NCBI RefSeq assembly: GCF_027579695.1
Contig: NC_083577.1
Coordinates: forward strand, 31,609,198 to 31,673,197
Length of the DNA stretch: 64,000 nt
Direction: 5' to 3'
Source: Neoarius graeffei
Lineage: Eukaryota > Chordata > Actinopteri > Siluriformes > Ariidae
In this document: positions 11,858 through 21,671 of the stretch, piece by piece
How positions within the stretch are numbered: position 1 is the first letter of the stretch
How the letters are laid out: each line of letters opens with the position of its first letter
Translations under genes and position numbers: made by a program
Notes under the pieces: generated by a model
The model's input: the letters and a program-made list of their open reading frames with translations, nothing else
Databases searched by the model: none
What the model was told of the DNA's origin: nothing

Positions 11858-11909
11858 ACGTTTATTTGTTGCTTTTCAGCAAGAAAATGACATTCTTAAG
11901 ACAAGGACA

Positions 11910-11951
<42 letters not shown>

Positions 11952-12130
11952 CACGTTCTGGTGCCAGGAACCACTCTTCTGCTGTCCTACTCCTTTTATA
12001 CTCTGTCATCACTGCAAGAGACACACACACACACACACATTAATTGATGACAGGTGTAGCAATTTGGCCACTCACCTTCCCTGACTCCGCTCTCCATTCA
12101 CAGACACTTGGCCACGCCCCCACTGCCACA
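11840..12130 (-). promoter_or_regulatory. Possible LTR remnant of the Gmr1-like element
   Basis: Upstream of gag on the minus strand there is a TATAAAAGG box at about 11993-12002. An AATAAA signal follows about 130 bases downstream (plus-strand TTTATT at 11861-11866), as expected for U3, R and U5 of an LTR. Two CA runs (11911-11949 and 12021-12040) interrupt it. The LTR ends and primer-binding site could not be placed, and no second LTR survives for comparison. Confidence 0.45.
11911..12040. repeat. (CA)n microsatellites
   Basis: Two runs of CA/AC repeats, 11911-11949 and 12021-12040, lie inside the LTR-like stretch. Confidence 0.9.
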
Positions 12131-12169
12131 GTGACTTATGAAGTGAATTGGTTAGACCATCTCTTCTTT

Positions 12170-12400
12170 TGGGGTTTCATACAAAAGGGGGTGAATACCT
12201 ATGCACACTCCAGAGTTCTGTTTTTTCATCTTAATTATTATTTGTGTCACAATAAAACAACAATTTGTACCTTTAAGTGGTAGGTAAATCAAGTGGTGCT
12301 TGCCCCCCCAAAAATCCATTTTGAGTCCATCTTGTAATGCAAACAGGACAAACACCATGGGGGAGGAAATACTTTTGTAAGACAATGTACATATTTGAAT
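12170..12400. mobile_element. Fragment resembling a Tc1-like transposon end
   Basis: The stretch from GGGGGTGAATACCTATGCAC to ACTTTTGTAAGACAATGTAC resembles the subterminal and terminal sequence of a common fish Tc1-like family. No transposase and no second terminus are present. Sequence from about 12400 to 12530 shows nothing I can assign. Confidence 0.5.
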
Positions 12401-12529
12401 AATGGTGCCTAATATATACATAACTGTATTATGTTCACAAAATAAAATCTATACTGAGGAGTTGTGTGAAATTTATTAAACAGTTAAACTGATCTCTGGA
12501 TTCAAAGAGATTGAGAATCCCTGTTCTGC

Positions 12530-12909
12530 CGCAATTGCTGTAGTCTTATCAATTTGGGGACACACCTGCCCATGACTCAAGTGGAAGCCTAGATACCATA
12601 CTTCCACCTGCCCAATTGGACACTTTCTTGGGTTTACTGTGAGCCCCACATGCCTCTGTGCCCTCAGGACAGCCCTTAGATATTGTAAATGCCACTGACA
12701 ATCATTACTATAAATAATGAGGTCATCTGAATAGGCAGCAGCAGACGCATTGGGGGGATGGAGGATTCACTCCATGAGACTTCGAGACATTGCTGGAGCC
12801 CCAAGCAGCCCAAAAGGAAGGGTGATAAATTGGTGTAAACCAAACTGAGTGGAAAAGGACATTTTCTCGTGGGACAATAGAGTGAAGGGCATCTGCCAAT
12901 ATCCCTTTG
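12530..12909 (-). pseudogene. Gmr1-like RT fragment, left of the RLE LINE
   Basis: The minus strand encodes KGYWQMPFTLLSHEKMSFST, FGLHQFITLPFGLLGAPA and, further left, a region ending in PQIDKTTAIAAEQ. These are RT palm motifs of the Gmr1-type pol. The downstream side is lost at about 12530. Bases 12659-12909 recur as 16274-16524 on the other side of the LINE, so the LINE sits inside one ancestral RT sequence. Confidence 0.75.
12659..12909. repeat. 251-bp duplication flanking the RLE LINE, left copy
   Basis: This is the same length as and roughly 95% similar by eye to 16274-16524. It starts TGCCCTCAGGAC and ends CCAATATCCCTTTG in both copies. Immediately outside, the left copy continues into gypsy RT on its left and the right copy continues into gypsy RT on its right. 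This is what a target-site duplication would look like. The length is extreme for a LINE; see findings. Confidence 0.8.
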
Positions 12910-12910
12910 G

Positions 12911-13174
12911 TCTGTTGTGTAGGATTAGATGTTGATATCCCTCGTTACATACTTGAGGCACTGATGAGACTCTGTGGGGTGGTTGACTGAGTGATGGCAT
13001 CCTTTAGATTATCAAGTGGGCGCCCTCCTTCATGGGTGTTTCGCTGATAGACCCACAACACCTCCAGAGGGTTCAGCAGTGAGCGTCCCAGGTTCACCCC
13101 CTAGATGCCATCACCTCATTTGAGGGCCCAAGTGGAGTCCTTCCTCTTCATCCACAGCCACTGACTCCCCTTTT
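12911..13174 (-). repeat. 3' end of RLE LINE copy 1 (downstream direct repeat)
   Basis: This holds the last 18 codons (starting KGSQWLWMKRKDSTW) and the 3' UTR ending TAATCCTACACAACAGA on the minus strand. It matches 16003-16272 in the same orientation, with a small indel near 13090. The coding part proves that the repeat is LINE 3' end and not an unrelated LTR. Confidence 0.85.
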
Positions 13175-15845
13175 TAGCAGTCTTGGAGAGGTCTTTGACT
13201 GCCTGCTGGTGGGCCTTCCCTCACACTCCCATCTCCCTGAGTAGCCTGGATGTAGAGGTGGCTACAAACCCTCTGCAGCCTACTTCCACCAGGCGTACCT
13301 TCACTTTCCAGCCTTGTTGTTGCGCATCAGCTGCAAGCTCAGTGTACCTCAGCTTCTTCCACTCGTAGGCCTCCTCCACTGCACTCTCCCAGGGCACAGT
13401 GAGCTCGATGATGTAGATGATGATGTAGGCCAGGATGGGGGCAGCCTGGGCTACAAATAGATCACTCGAATCCAGCAGCATCATCTCCAGTCTGAATTTG
13501 GCGCACTTGTACTCCTCTGATAGACTGGCGATGGGCAGATCTAACATCCCTTTGCCATAAAGCCCAATACTGCTGAGGCACCTGGGAAGGCCAAGCCACT
13601 TCCTTACATACAAGCTGATCAGCCTCTCCAGCTTTTCCACTTTTGAGAGTGGGACTTCATAGAGGGTTAGTGGCCACATAAGACGTGGAAGTAGTCCATA
13701 CCGCATGCTCCAGAGCTTCAGCTTGCCAGGAAGTAGGGTTCTGTCGATGTTCTCCAGACCGCTGGCTACCTCCTTCCTGAACTGATCTACCTGCTCTTTG
13801 TCTTTGAGGGAGACATCATACCAATGACCTAGGCTCTTCACAGGCTTCTCGGAGACAGTTGGAATAGGTTCCTCGCCAATGTGGAAGCGGTGGACTGACA
13901 GTTTCCCCTTGACAATAGAGATGCTTCTGGACTTGCTTGGCTTGATCTTCATGCGAGCCAGCTCGATGTTTTACTGGAGCTTTCTTAGCAGCCGTACAGT
14001 GCAAGCCTTGATCATGGTGAGTGTTGTGAGGTCATCCATGTAGGCTCTGACAGACGGCAGCCTCAGGCCAGGTCTTATTCGCTGTCTGGCAACCACCTAT
14101 CGAGAGGCTCGGATGATCACCTCCATGGCCAAGGTGAAGGCCAGTGGGGAGATGGTGCAGCCAGCCATGATTCCCACTTCTAGGTGTTGCCATGTTGTGG
14201 TGTACTCGGCTGTTGTCAAGCAGAGCTGGATGTCCTGGAAGTAGGCCTTGACAAGGTTTGTGAGAGCTGCTGGGATCCTGAAGTAGTTGAATGCTGTCCA
14301 CAGGAGGTTGTGAGGGACTGAGCCAAAGGCGTTGGTGAGATCCAGAAAAACCACATGAAGGTCTGTTCCCTCCTTCTTGGCGACCTGGATCTGATGCCAG
14401 ATGACACTAGCATGTTCCACACAAACGGAGAAGCCTGAGATGCCTGCTTTCTAAATCGATGTGTCAATCAGGTTGGTTCTTTGCAGGTATCCTGCCAGTC
14501 TGTGAGCGACCACACTGAAGAAGATTTTTCCCTAGACATTTAGAAGGCTGATCTGGTGGAACTGGATGATCTCTGATGAGTCCTTTTCCTTGGGGATAAG
14601 GATCCCTCCGGCTCTATGTCAGGACGTTGGTATCTCCTTCTTTTGCCACACGACTCTCATCAGCTTCCAGAGGAATCGCAGGACATCTGGTGCGTTTTTG
14701 TAGAGCCCGTATGGAACTCCGTTAGGACCTGGGGCAGATGCAGCCCTTGCTCTATGCATGGTTTTGTCTATTTCATTCCATCTGGGTGGGCTGCTGTCTA
14801 GTTCGTGCTCTGGTGGATTGACTGGTGGTATGTCAGGTGGGAGCATAACTTCATGGTGCTGGTCGTCTGTGCAGGATTTTTTCAGATGTTCTTCCAGGTC
14901 GGCCTTTGACACTGAGAGACTTCCGCTCTTCTCCTTTGTGAAGAGACTCTTCATGAATTTGAAGGGATCCTTGTAGAAGCATGATCTTGTTTGCTCCTTC
15001 CGTCTACGCTTTATCAGGAGATTTTCAGCTCTCCTTAGTGTTGCAAGCATACTCTGGATCTCTTCCTGCAACAGGTTTATACCCTCCTTCTCTTCTTCTG
15101 TGGCCTTCCCCATTGCTTCTTCAGCTGCCTCCTCTCCTTGACTAGGCAATATATTTCTGTCTGCCTTCTGGACTTAGTGGGGATTGACGGAGTAGATTGT
15201 TTGCCTTCGACCACTCCAAACCGTTCCACTCCATAGGCATAGATTACATTGCCCATTCTCTCCAACATCTTAATGGGTGGTGCCTCTGATCCTTTCTAGA
15301 ATGTTGCAGAGATCAGTGTTGACCTCCTTCCACAATGTCTTGTCGCAGGATTTTGGCCACTTGACTAATGGCCTTCACCCCTGGATCTTCTTCTCCGCTG
15401 CTGGTCGTAATGGGTTGGGTTCAGGTTGCTCCCCCGCGCCTAGATCTCCCTCCTTTGGTAAAGGGGTGTTGATGTCCTGCAGACTGTGGTGTGTGTCCTG
15501 CTGCTGAACTTAAGTCGACGGACTCGGCCTACTTCTCAGAAAGTAGTTGTCGATGCGACTTCCCCGTTGTCCCTTCTTGAGGCACCCTTACTTGCCCTGA
15601 TGTATTTTCAGGCCTTGGGTGGAAGTAACCTTTGACCAGCCACATATGCAGCTCTGAAGTTTGCATCCTGCTGTAGCTGTTGGAGCCTCAAGTATGCTGA
15701 TCATTAATCTCATAGTCTGTTCTATTCCTGTGTTCATTACCAGGTTGTCTGCCAATGAGCCATCTTCCACCCCCACTCTCACTGACTCAGGGGGTATTTT
15801 CTTCTTAGGACTTTTCATAGCCATGTGTGGGTGGGACCCATACAC
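13116..15845 (-). pseudogene. RLE LINE protein: zinc finger, RT, endonuclease (broken)
   Basis: The N-terminus near 15650-15590 has CICGWSKVTSTQGLKIHQGK, a zinc finger of the C-x-C...H type. A segment VKWPKSCDKTLWKEV follows near 15350, and the same motif precedes the RT in copy 2. RT pieces in several frames include PGPNGVPYGLYKN (14720), FLDLTNAFGSVPHNLL (14330) and YMDDLTTL near 14030. After KWLGLPRCLS (13590) an in-frame deletion removes about 230 residues relative to copy 2, including the Cys-His cluster. The endonuclease tail remains (IELTVPWESAVEEA). A TGA after REMGV interrupts the final 36 codons, and the native stop is at 13116-13118. Confidence 0.75.
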
Positions 15846-16002
15846 CGATCATGCTGGATCCCACCGCCATGGGTAGTTAGCCCGTGGCAGCCCCATTGGG
15901 GTCAATTCCCTCCTGCCAGTTGTCTTTCCATGCCATCGCAAGGTCTTTCCCTTGTTGTCAGCTGCCCTTTCTCAGCAGTCACTGTTTCACCAGGTGATCA
16001 GT

Positions 16003-16272
16003 TCTGTTGTGTAGGATTAGATGTTGATATCCCTCGTTACATACTTGAGGTACCGATAAGACTCTGTGGGGTGGTCGATTGAGTGATGGCATCCTTTGGG
16101 TTATCAAGTGGGCGCCCTCCTTCATGGGTGTTTCACTGATAGGCCCACGACACCTCCAGAGGGTTCAGCAGTGAATCCCAGCATCCTGGGGTCACCCCCT
16201 AGATGCCATCAGCTCATTTGAGGGCCCAAGTGGAGTCCTTCCTCTTCATCCACAGCCACTGACTCCCCTTTT
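16003..16272 (-). repeat. Extra 5'-side copy of the LINE 3' end
   Basis: Direct repeat of 12911-13174 placed upstream of the LINE ORF. It looks like a 5'-truncated LINE copy joined head-to-tail to the longer one, similar in layout to the pseudo-LTRs of Penelope-like elements. The join to the main element is at about 16002, followed by a leader of about 150 bases. Confidence 0.82.
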
Positions 16273-16273
16273 C

Positions 16274-16524
16274 TGCCCTCAGGACAGCCCTTAAATGTTG
16301 TGAATGCCGCTGACAATCATTACTATAAATAATGAGCTCATCTGAATAGGCAGCAGCAGACGCATTGGGGGGATGGAGGATTCACTCCATGAGACTTCGA
16401 GACATTGCTGGGGCCCCAAGCAGCCCAAAAGGAAGCGTGACAAATTGGTGTCAACCAAACTGAGTGGAAAAGGCTGTTTTCTCATGGGGCAATAGAATGA
16501 AGGGCATCTGCCAATATCCCTTTG
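16274..16524. repeat. 251-bp duplication flanking the RLE LINE, right copy
   Basis: Partner of 12659-12909. Differences between the copies are scattered substitutions, which indicates an old event. The copy lies in gypsy RT sequence continuous with 16525-16936. Confidence 0.8.
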
Positions 16525-16936
16525 TTAAATCCAGTGTCAAATAAAAGCAAGCTGGCCTAACCAATCAAGCATCAATGCAAGCCATCAGATATGTGTCAAA
16601 TTTAGACACTGCATTGACTTTTCTATAGTCCACACAGAATGGGACTGACCCACCAGTCTTGGGTACTTCAATTACTTCCATGTCAAGCATCAGCTTGAGT
16701 TCATACCAAACAACATTTTTCTTGTTCTTGGGGAGCCGATACGGGCGGCTGTGCACCACCACCCCGGGGCGACTCTCAATGTGGTGACCAGAGAGGGGCG
16801 AGAACATGTCGCATAATTCCTCCTGCAACGGGATAATCTATGCTCTCTGGGATGGTAAGAGGTAGTCTCCACAATGGACCGGACAGAATTGGGCCACATT
16901 TCTTGGATGTACCTCTGGTCCCAACTCTGATCTCCT
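16274..16936 (-). pseudogene. Gmr1-like RT fragment, right of the RLE LINE
   Basis: The minus strand from 16936 encodes the lead-in to the RT (LQEELCDMFSPLSGHH, then GVVVHSRPYRLPKNKK). The finger and palm motifs GSVPFCVDYRKVNAV and LDLTKGYWQMPF follow. Stops occur near 16850 and 16560. It starts abruptly beside a TTG microsatellite at 16938. It is the same type of RT as the one lost from the 7250-12130 element and could be part of another copy. Confidence 0.78.
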
Positions 16937-16937
16937 G

Positions 16938-16960
16938 TTGTTGTTGTTGTTGTTGTTGTT
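16938..16960. repeat. (TTG)n microsatellite
   Basis: Eight TTG units at the boundary between the gypsy RT fragment and the next repeat. Confidence 0.9.
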
Positions 16961-17400
16961 ATGTACATGATTAGTATCAGGGATGTGTTCAGTTTAATGT
17001 CTGTGTAACTGATCACTGAGAGGATGTGGAAGAGAGAGAGGCAGGTGAGAGAGCCAGCCATCAAAGGCATTAAAAGCAACAATTTTCTCAGTGTTCTCTC
17101 CTGTCATTTAACCCCAAGTGATATTCAACCATCATACATGATCCATGGCTGCTGTATCATATGGGTTACATTGTGTTACATTACATTGTGTTCACTATAA
17201 TTTCTTGGGGTCTCAATAATTTTGTCATGTGTTTTTGTTGAAAATAATTACTTCTTGATGAGTGATTTGTTTTTCTCTGAATAAATTCATTTCAATTAAA
17301 GGTTGGATTTTACTTCATTTTTTCAGTGAGAGATGAAGAAAATTCACCAAAAGGTGGATTTTCTTTATAACCTTTTTAACTAATCATTACAAGAGGGGCC
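16961..17400 (+). repeat. Arm 1 of an inverted-repeat pair
   Basis: About 400 bp is repeated in inverted orientation at 19655-20080. Shared words include ACCCCAAGTGATATT-like sequence, CATACATGATCCATGGCTGC and TTCACCAAAAGGTGGATTTT. A related block lies at 56735-56860. In both other places it adjoins TRIM gene 3' flank, so it may be a repeat carried along in TRIM-region duplications. No coding potential was seen. Bases 17400-17550 are unassigned. Confidence 0.6.
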
Positions 17401-17551
17401 AATACTTGTGGAGATTACTCATATCTATGTACTTTTTATTCATGTAGCGGCAACTTTTACAGGTGTGTCGGCAATATTGTGGGCATTGCGGTAAGGAAAC
17501 ATTGCGTCGCAGCCCAATTAGGCCAAATTAGAACCCTGAGAGAGATATATA

Positions 17552-19156
17552 CAGTGGTGCTGAAAGTTTGTGAACCCTTTAGAATTTTCTGTATTTCTGC
17601 ATAAATATGACCTAAAACATCATCAGGTTCTCACACAAGTCCTAAAAGTAGATAAAGAGAACCCAGTTAAACAAATGAGACAAAAATATTATACTTAGTC
17701 ATTTATTTATTGAGGAAAATGATCCAATATTACATATCTGTGAGTGGCAAAAGTATGTGAACCTTTCTTTCAGTATCTGGTGTGAGCCCCTTGTGCAGCA
17801 ATAACTGCAACTAAACATTTCCGGTAACTGTTGATCAGTCCTGCACACCGGCTTGGAGGAATTTTAGCCCATTCCTCCATACAGAACAGCTTCAACTCTG
17901 GGATGTTGGTGGGTTTCCTCACATGAACTGCTCGCTTCAGGTCCTTCCACAAATTTTCGATTGGATTAAGGTCAGGACTTTGACTTGGCCATTCCAAAAC
18001 ATTAACTTTATTCTTCTTTAACCATTCTTTGGTAGAATGACTTTTGTGCTTAGGGTCGTTGTCTTGCTGCATGACCCACCTTCTCTTGAGATCCAGTTCA
18101 TGGACAGATGTCTTGACATTTTCCTTTAGAATTTGCTGGTATAATTCAGAATTCATTGTTCCATCAAGGATGGCAAGTCATCCTGGTCCAGATGCAGCAA
18201 AACAGGCCAAACCATGATGCTACCACCACCATGTTTCACACATGGGATAAGGTTCTTATGCTGAAATGCAGTGTTTACCTTTCTCCAAACTTAACACTTC
18301 TCATTTAAACCAGAAAGTTCTATCTTGGTCTCATCCGTCCACAAAGCATTTTTCCAATAGCCTTCTGGCTTGTCCACATGATCTTTAGCAAACTGCAGAT
18401 GAGCAGCAATGTTCTTTTCGTAGAGCAGTGACTTTCTCCTTGCAACCCTACCATACACACCATTGTTGTTCAGTGTTCTCCTGATGGTAGACTCATGAAC
18501 ATGAACATTAGCCAATGTGAGAGAGGCCTTCAGTTGCTTAGAAGTAACCCTGGAGTCCTTTGTGACCTCGCTGACTATTACACGCCTTGCTCATGGAGTG
18601 ATCTTTGTTGGGTGACCACTCCTGGGGAGGGTAACAATGGTCTTGAATTCCCTCCATTTGGACACAATCTGTCTGACTGTGGATTGGTGGAGTCCAAACT
18701 CTTTAGAGATGGTTTTGTAACCTTTTCCAGCCTGATAAGCATCAACAACGCTTTTTCTGAGGTCCTCAGAAATCTCCTTTGTTCATGCAATGATAGACTT
18801 CCACAAACACGTGTTGTAAAGATCAGACTTTGATAGATCCTTGTTCTTTAAATAAAACAGGGTGCCAACTCACACCTGATTGTCATCCCATTGATTGAAA
18901 ACACCGGACTCTAATTTCACCTTCAAATTAACTGCTAATCCTAGAGGTTCACATACTTTTGCCACTCACAGATATGTAATATTGGATCATTTTCCTCAAT
19001 AAATAAATGACCAAGTATAATATTTTTGTCTCATTTGTTTAACTCTGATCTCTTTATCTACTTTTAGGACTTGTGTGAAAATCTGATCATGTTTTAGGTC
19101 ATATTTATGCAGAAATATAGAAAATTCTAAAGGGTTCACAAACTTTCAAGCACCAT

Positions 19157-19158
<2 letters not shown>
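17552..19158 (-). mobile_element. Tc1-like (DD34E) transposon, decayed
   Basis: Both ends match the Tc1 element at 21305-28210. The left end is CAGTGGTGCTGAAAGTTTG and the right end, read inverted, is nearly the same. TA flanks the left end at 17550-17551. Long TIR regions of about 200 bp end near TTTGCCACTCACAG. The right end merges with a TA microsatellite. Confidence 0.85.
17770..18800 (-). pseudogene. Tc1-like transposase, broken
   Basis: Minus-strand pieces in three frames correspond to the helix-turn-helix N-terminus (about 18800-18580), the middle with ALWTDETKIELSGL (18370-18300), and the C-terminal catalytic part. The last part has VMQQDNDPKHKS and SPDLNPIENLWKDL, the second Asp and the Glu of DDE. 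Frameshifts near 18570 and 18290 and a stop near 18180 inactivate it. Once-functional homologues cut and paste the element at TA sites. Confidence 0.85.

Positions 19159-19160
<2 letters not shown>

Positions 19161-19215
<55 letters not shown>
19161..19215. repeat. (TA)n microsatellite
   Basis: A TA run between the Tc1 end and a SINE. A second run, 19562-19618, lies on the other side of the SINE, so the SINE probably landed in a TA tract that has since expanded. Confidence 0.9.
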
Positions 19216-19218
<3 letters not shown>

Positions 19219-19559
19219 GCCGTAGTGGTTAGCACTCTCGCCTCACAGCAAGAAGGTCCTGGGTTTGAGCCCAGCGGTTGGCAAGGGCCTTTCTGTATGG
19301 AGTTTGCATGTTCTCCGTGTCTGCGTGGTTTTCCTCCAGGTGCTTCGGTTTCCCCCACAGTCCAAAGACATGCAGGTTAGGTTAATTTGTGGCTCTAAAT
19401 TGACCGTAGGTATGATTGTTTGTCTTTGTGTCAGCCCTGCGATAATCTGGTGACTTGTCCAGGGTGTGCCCCGCCTCTCACCCATAGTCAGCTGGGATAG
19501 GCTCCAGGTTGCCTACGACCCTGTAGGACACGATAAGTGGCTACAGATTATGGATGGAG

Positions 19560-19561
<2 letters not shown>
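19216..19561 (+). mobile_element. tRNA-derived SINE (DANA/HE1-like)
   Basis: The head has an A-box-like GTAGTGGTTAGCACTCTCGC and a B-box-like GGGTTTGAGCCC, giving a Pol III internal promoter. The conserved body GTTTGCATGTTCTCC, CAAAGACATGCAGG and CCAGGTTGCCTACGACCCTG follows. The first bases of the head are missing compared with the copy at 20595. Flanking TA repeats hide any target duplication. Confidence 0.85.

Positions 19562-19618
<57 letters not shown>
19562..19618. repeat. (TA)n microsatellite
   Basis: A TA run immediately after the SINE tail. Confidence 0.9.
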
Positions 19619-19619
<1 letters not shown>

Positions 19620-19654
19620 AAACCTCCAACACACATATTGTTGTAAAGATTAGT

Positions 19655-20080
19655 AAAAAGTGTTAGAGAAAAAAAATCCACCTTTTGGTGAAGTCAGTTC
19701 ATCTCACACTGAAAAAAAAAATCCAAACTTTAATTTAAATAAATTTATTCAGAGAAAAATAAATCCCTCTACAAGAAATAATTATTTTAAACAAAAACAT
19801 ACAACAATTATTGGCACCCCTGGAAATTATATTGAACACAATGTAATGTAACTCATATGATACAGCAGCCATAGATCATGTATGATATCATGTCATTTAA
19901 CCCCAAATATCACTTGGGGTTAAATGATGATAGAGAACATTGAAAAAATTGTTGCTTTTAACATCTTTAATGACTGACTCTCTCACCTGCCCCTCTCTCT
20001 TCCACATCTCAATGATCAGTTACACAGACATTAAACTGAACACATCCATGATACTAAACATTAAAACAACCACATCTGTA
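19655..20080 (-). repeat. Arm 2 of the inverted-repeat pair
   Basis: Reverse-complement counterpart of 16961-17400. It carries its own local hairpin, where AACCCCAAATATCACTTGGGGTT near 19899-19921 folds back on itself. Bases 20080-20594 hold a CA run (20366-20389) and otherwise nothing assignable; they lie downstream of the TRIM pseudogene. Confidence 0.6.
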
Positions 20081-20594
20081 CAAATATATAACTGTCCACA
20101 TCACAAATATTTTAACTGTTGATGATAAACATTACACAGATTACAGATGTATTTATTTGTGCCTGTTTTAATTCTCCCATTATGCAGATGAACAATGTTA
20201 TATCAGAATGAATAAAGTGAATTTATTTCACTCAGAATTGATTTAAACTTGTGAATCATTACCTAATGCAGCATTAACATACAAATCCATCTGATCTTTA
20301 TAAAACCACAAACTGCTGATGGAGAGAAACTTAGAACTTGAATTCTCCTCCACTGCACAGTTTCTCACACACACACACACACACACACAGACACCTAAAC
20401 ATTTCAACCATTCACAGCATAGCGCTAACAAGTACAAATACAGTAAAGACATGAGCTTTCAAATTCTCAGTTTATTTAAAACTAGGGTCTTTTCATCTCT
20501 GTCTACATTTCAACACTCTTGTGATTTTGATGAAATGCTATGTCCTTATTTTGAGTTAATAGCTTGTTATTTCAAGTTAGTATGTCATTGTTTA

Positions 20595-20951
20595 GGGCGG
20601 CACGGTGGTGTAGTGGTTAGTGCTGTCACCTCACAGCAAGGTCCGGGTTTGAGCCACGTGGCCAGAGAGGGCCTTTCTGTGCGGAGTTTGCATGTTCTCC
20701 CCGTGTCCGTGTGGGTTTCCTCCGGGTGCTCCGGCTTCTCCCACAGTCCAAAGACATGCAGGGTAGGTTAACTGGTGACTCTAAATTGACCATAGGTTGA
20801 ATGGTTGTCTGTGTCTATGTGTCAGCCCTGTGATGATCTGGCGACTTATCCAGGGTGTACACCGCCTTTCACCCATAGTCAGCTGGGATAGGCTCCAGCT
20901 TGCCTGCGACCCTGTAGAACAGGATAAAGTGGCTAGAGTGAATGAGATGAG
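20595..20951 (+). mobile_element. tRNA-derived SINE with 13-bp target duplication
   Basis: A full-length copy starting GGGCGGCACGGTGGTGTAG and ending in GATGAGATGAGAT-like repeats. The target duplication ATGTCATTGTTTA is at 20582-20594 and 20952-20964. The A box is near 20608 and the B box (GGGTTTGAGCC) near 20644. It inserted in the 3' flank of the TRIM pseudogene. Confidence 0.92.
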
Positions 20952-21671
20952 ATGTCATTGTTTAACTTATTATTTTGACTTCCTCATAATTTGAAAATAT
21001 ATCATAATTTATTTTTATTTGTGTTAATTATTTCAAGATATTCTGCAAATATTTTGAGGTGATTCACTGAAAAAAAAAATCACAATGTGTGCTTCACAGA
21101 TCCCAAAGGGGAAAAAAAGACAGAGACAAAAACATTAATCTTTCAATCTGCAATATTTTATGAATGAACTGGAAGAAAACAATATGAGCTCTAACAGATC
21201 TGATTCACGCTTACAGAGCACTGAAGTGGAATGATCTTTAGAGGTGATTCTTTATGATTAACATGCAGGATTGGCAGTAATTTATCAGTAAATGTGTGTG
21301 TGTACAGTGGTGCTTGAAAGTTTGTGAACCCTTTAGAATTTTCTATATTTCTGCATAAATATGACCTAAAACATGATCAGATTTTCACACAAGTCCTAAA
21401 AGTAGATAAAGAGAACCCAGTTAAACAAATGAGACAAAAATATTATACTTGGTCATTTATTTATTGAGGAAAATGATCCAATATTACATATCTGTGAGTG
21501 GCAAAAGTATGTGAACCTCTAGGATTAACAGTAAATTTAAAGGTGAAATTAGAGTCAGGTGTTTTCAATCAATGGGATGACAATCAGGTGTGAGTGGGCA
21601 CCCTGTTTTATTTAAAGAACAGGGATCTATCAAAGTCTGATCTTCACAACACATGTTTGTGGAAGTGTATC

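Larger units (their letters stand above)
7250..12130 (-). mobile_element. Decayed Gmr1-like Ty3/gypsy retrotransposon, 3' truncated
   Basis: Reading the minus strand from right to left gives an LTR-like stretch (about 12130-11840), gag (11857-10850), protease (about 10700-10240), integrase zinc and core domains (about 10040-9315), and the integrase C-terminus (about 7850-7600). The first residues of the RT (about 7410-7260, ending at SRPYRLP) come last. RT after integrase is the reverse of normal gypsy order and is the hallmark of the Gmr1 lineage of fish. The rest of the RT and RNase H and the 3' LTR are lost at the junction with LINE sequence at 7249. Stops and frameshifts are frequent. Confidence 0.8.
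12910..16273 (-). mobile_element. RLE-type LINE (R2/NeSL group, perhaps HERO-like), copy 1
   Basis: A non-LTR retrotransposon with an N-terminal zinc finger, RT and a restriction-enzyme-like endonuclease, oriented on the minus strand and inserted in a Gmr1-like RT. At its 5' side (16272 to 16003) lies a 270-bp copy of its own 3' end: the last 18 codons and the 3' UTR. At its 3' side (13174 to 12911) lies the normal copy. The whole unit is flanked by 251-bp duplications. Clade placement is by domain content and by the YMDD-type RT; the HERO name is a guess. Confidence 0.75.

Noticed and set aside
12911-16272. Direct repeats read as LTRs of an LTR retrotransposon
   Set aside because: The repeats contain the last codons of the LINE ORF and its 3' UTR. 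There is no TG...CA structure, primer site or polypurine tract, and the internal protein is an RLE LINE.
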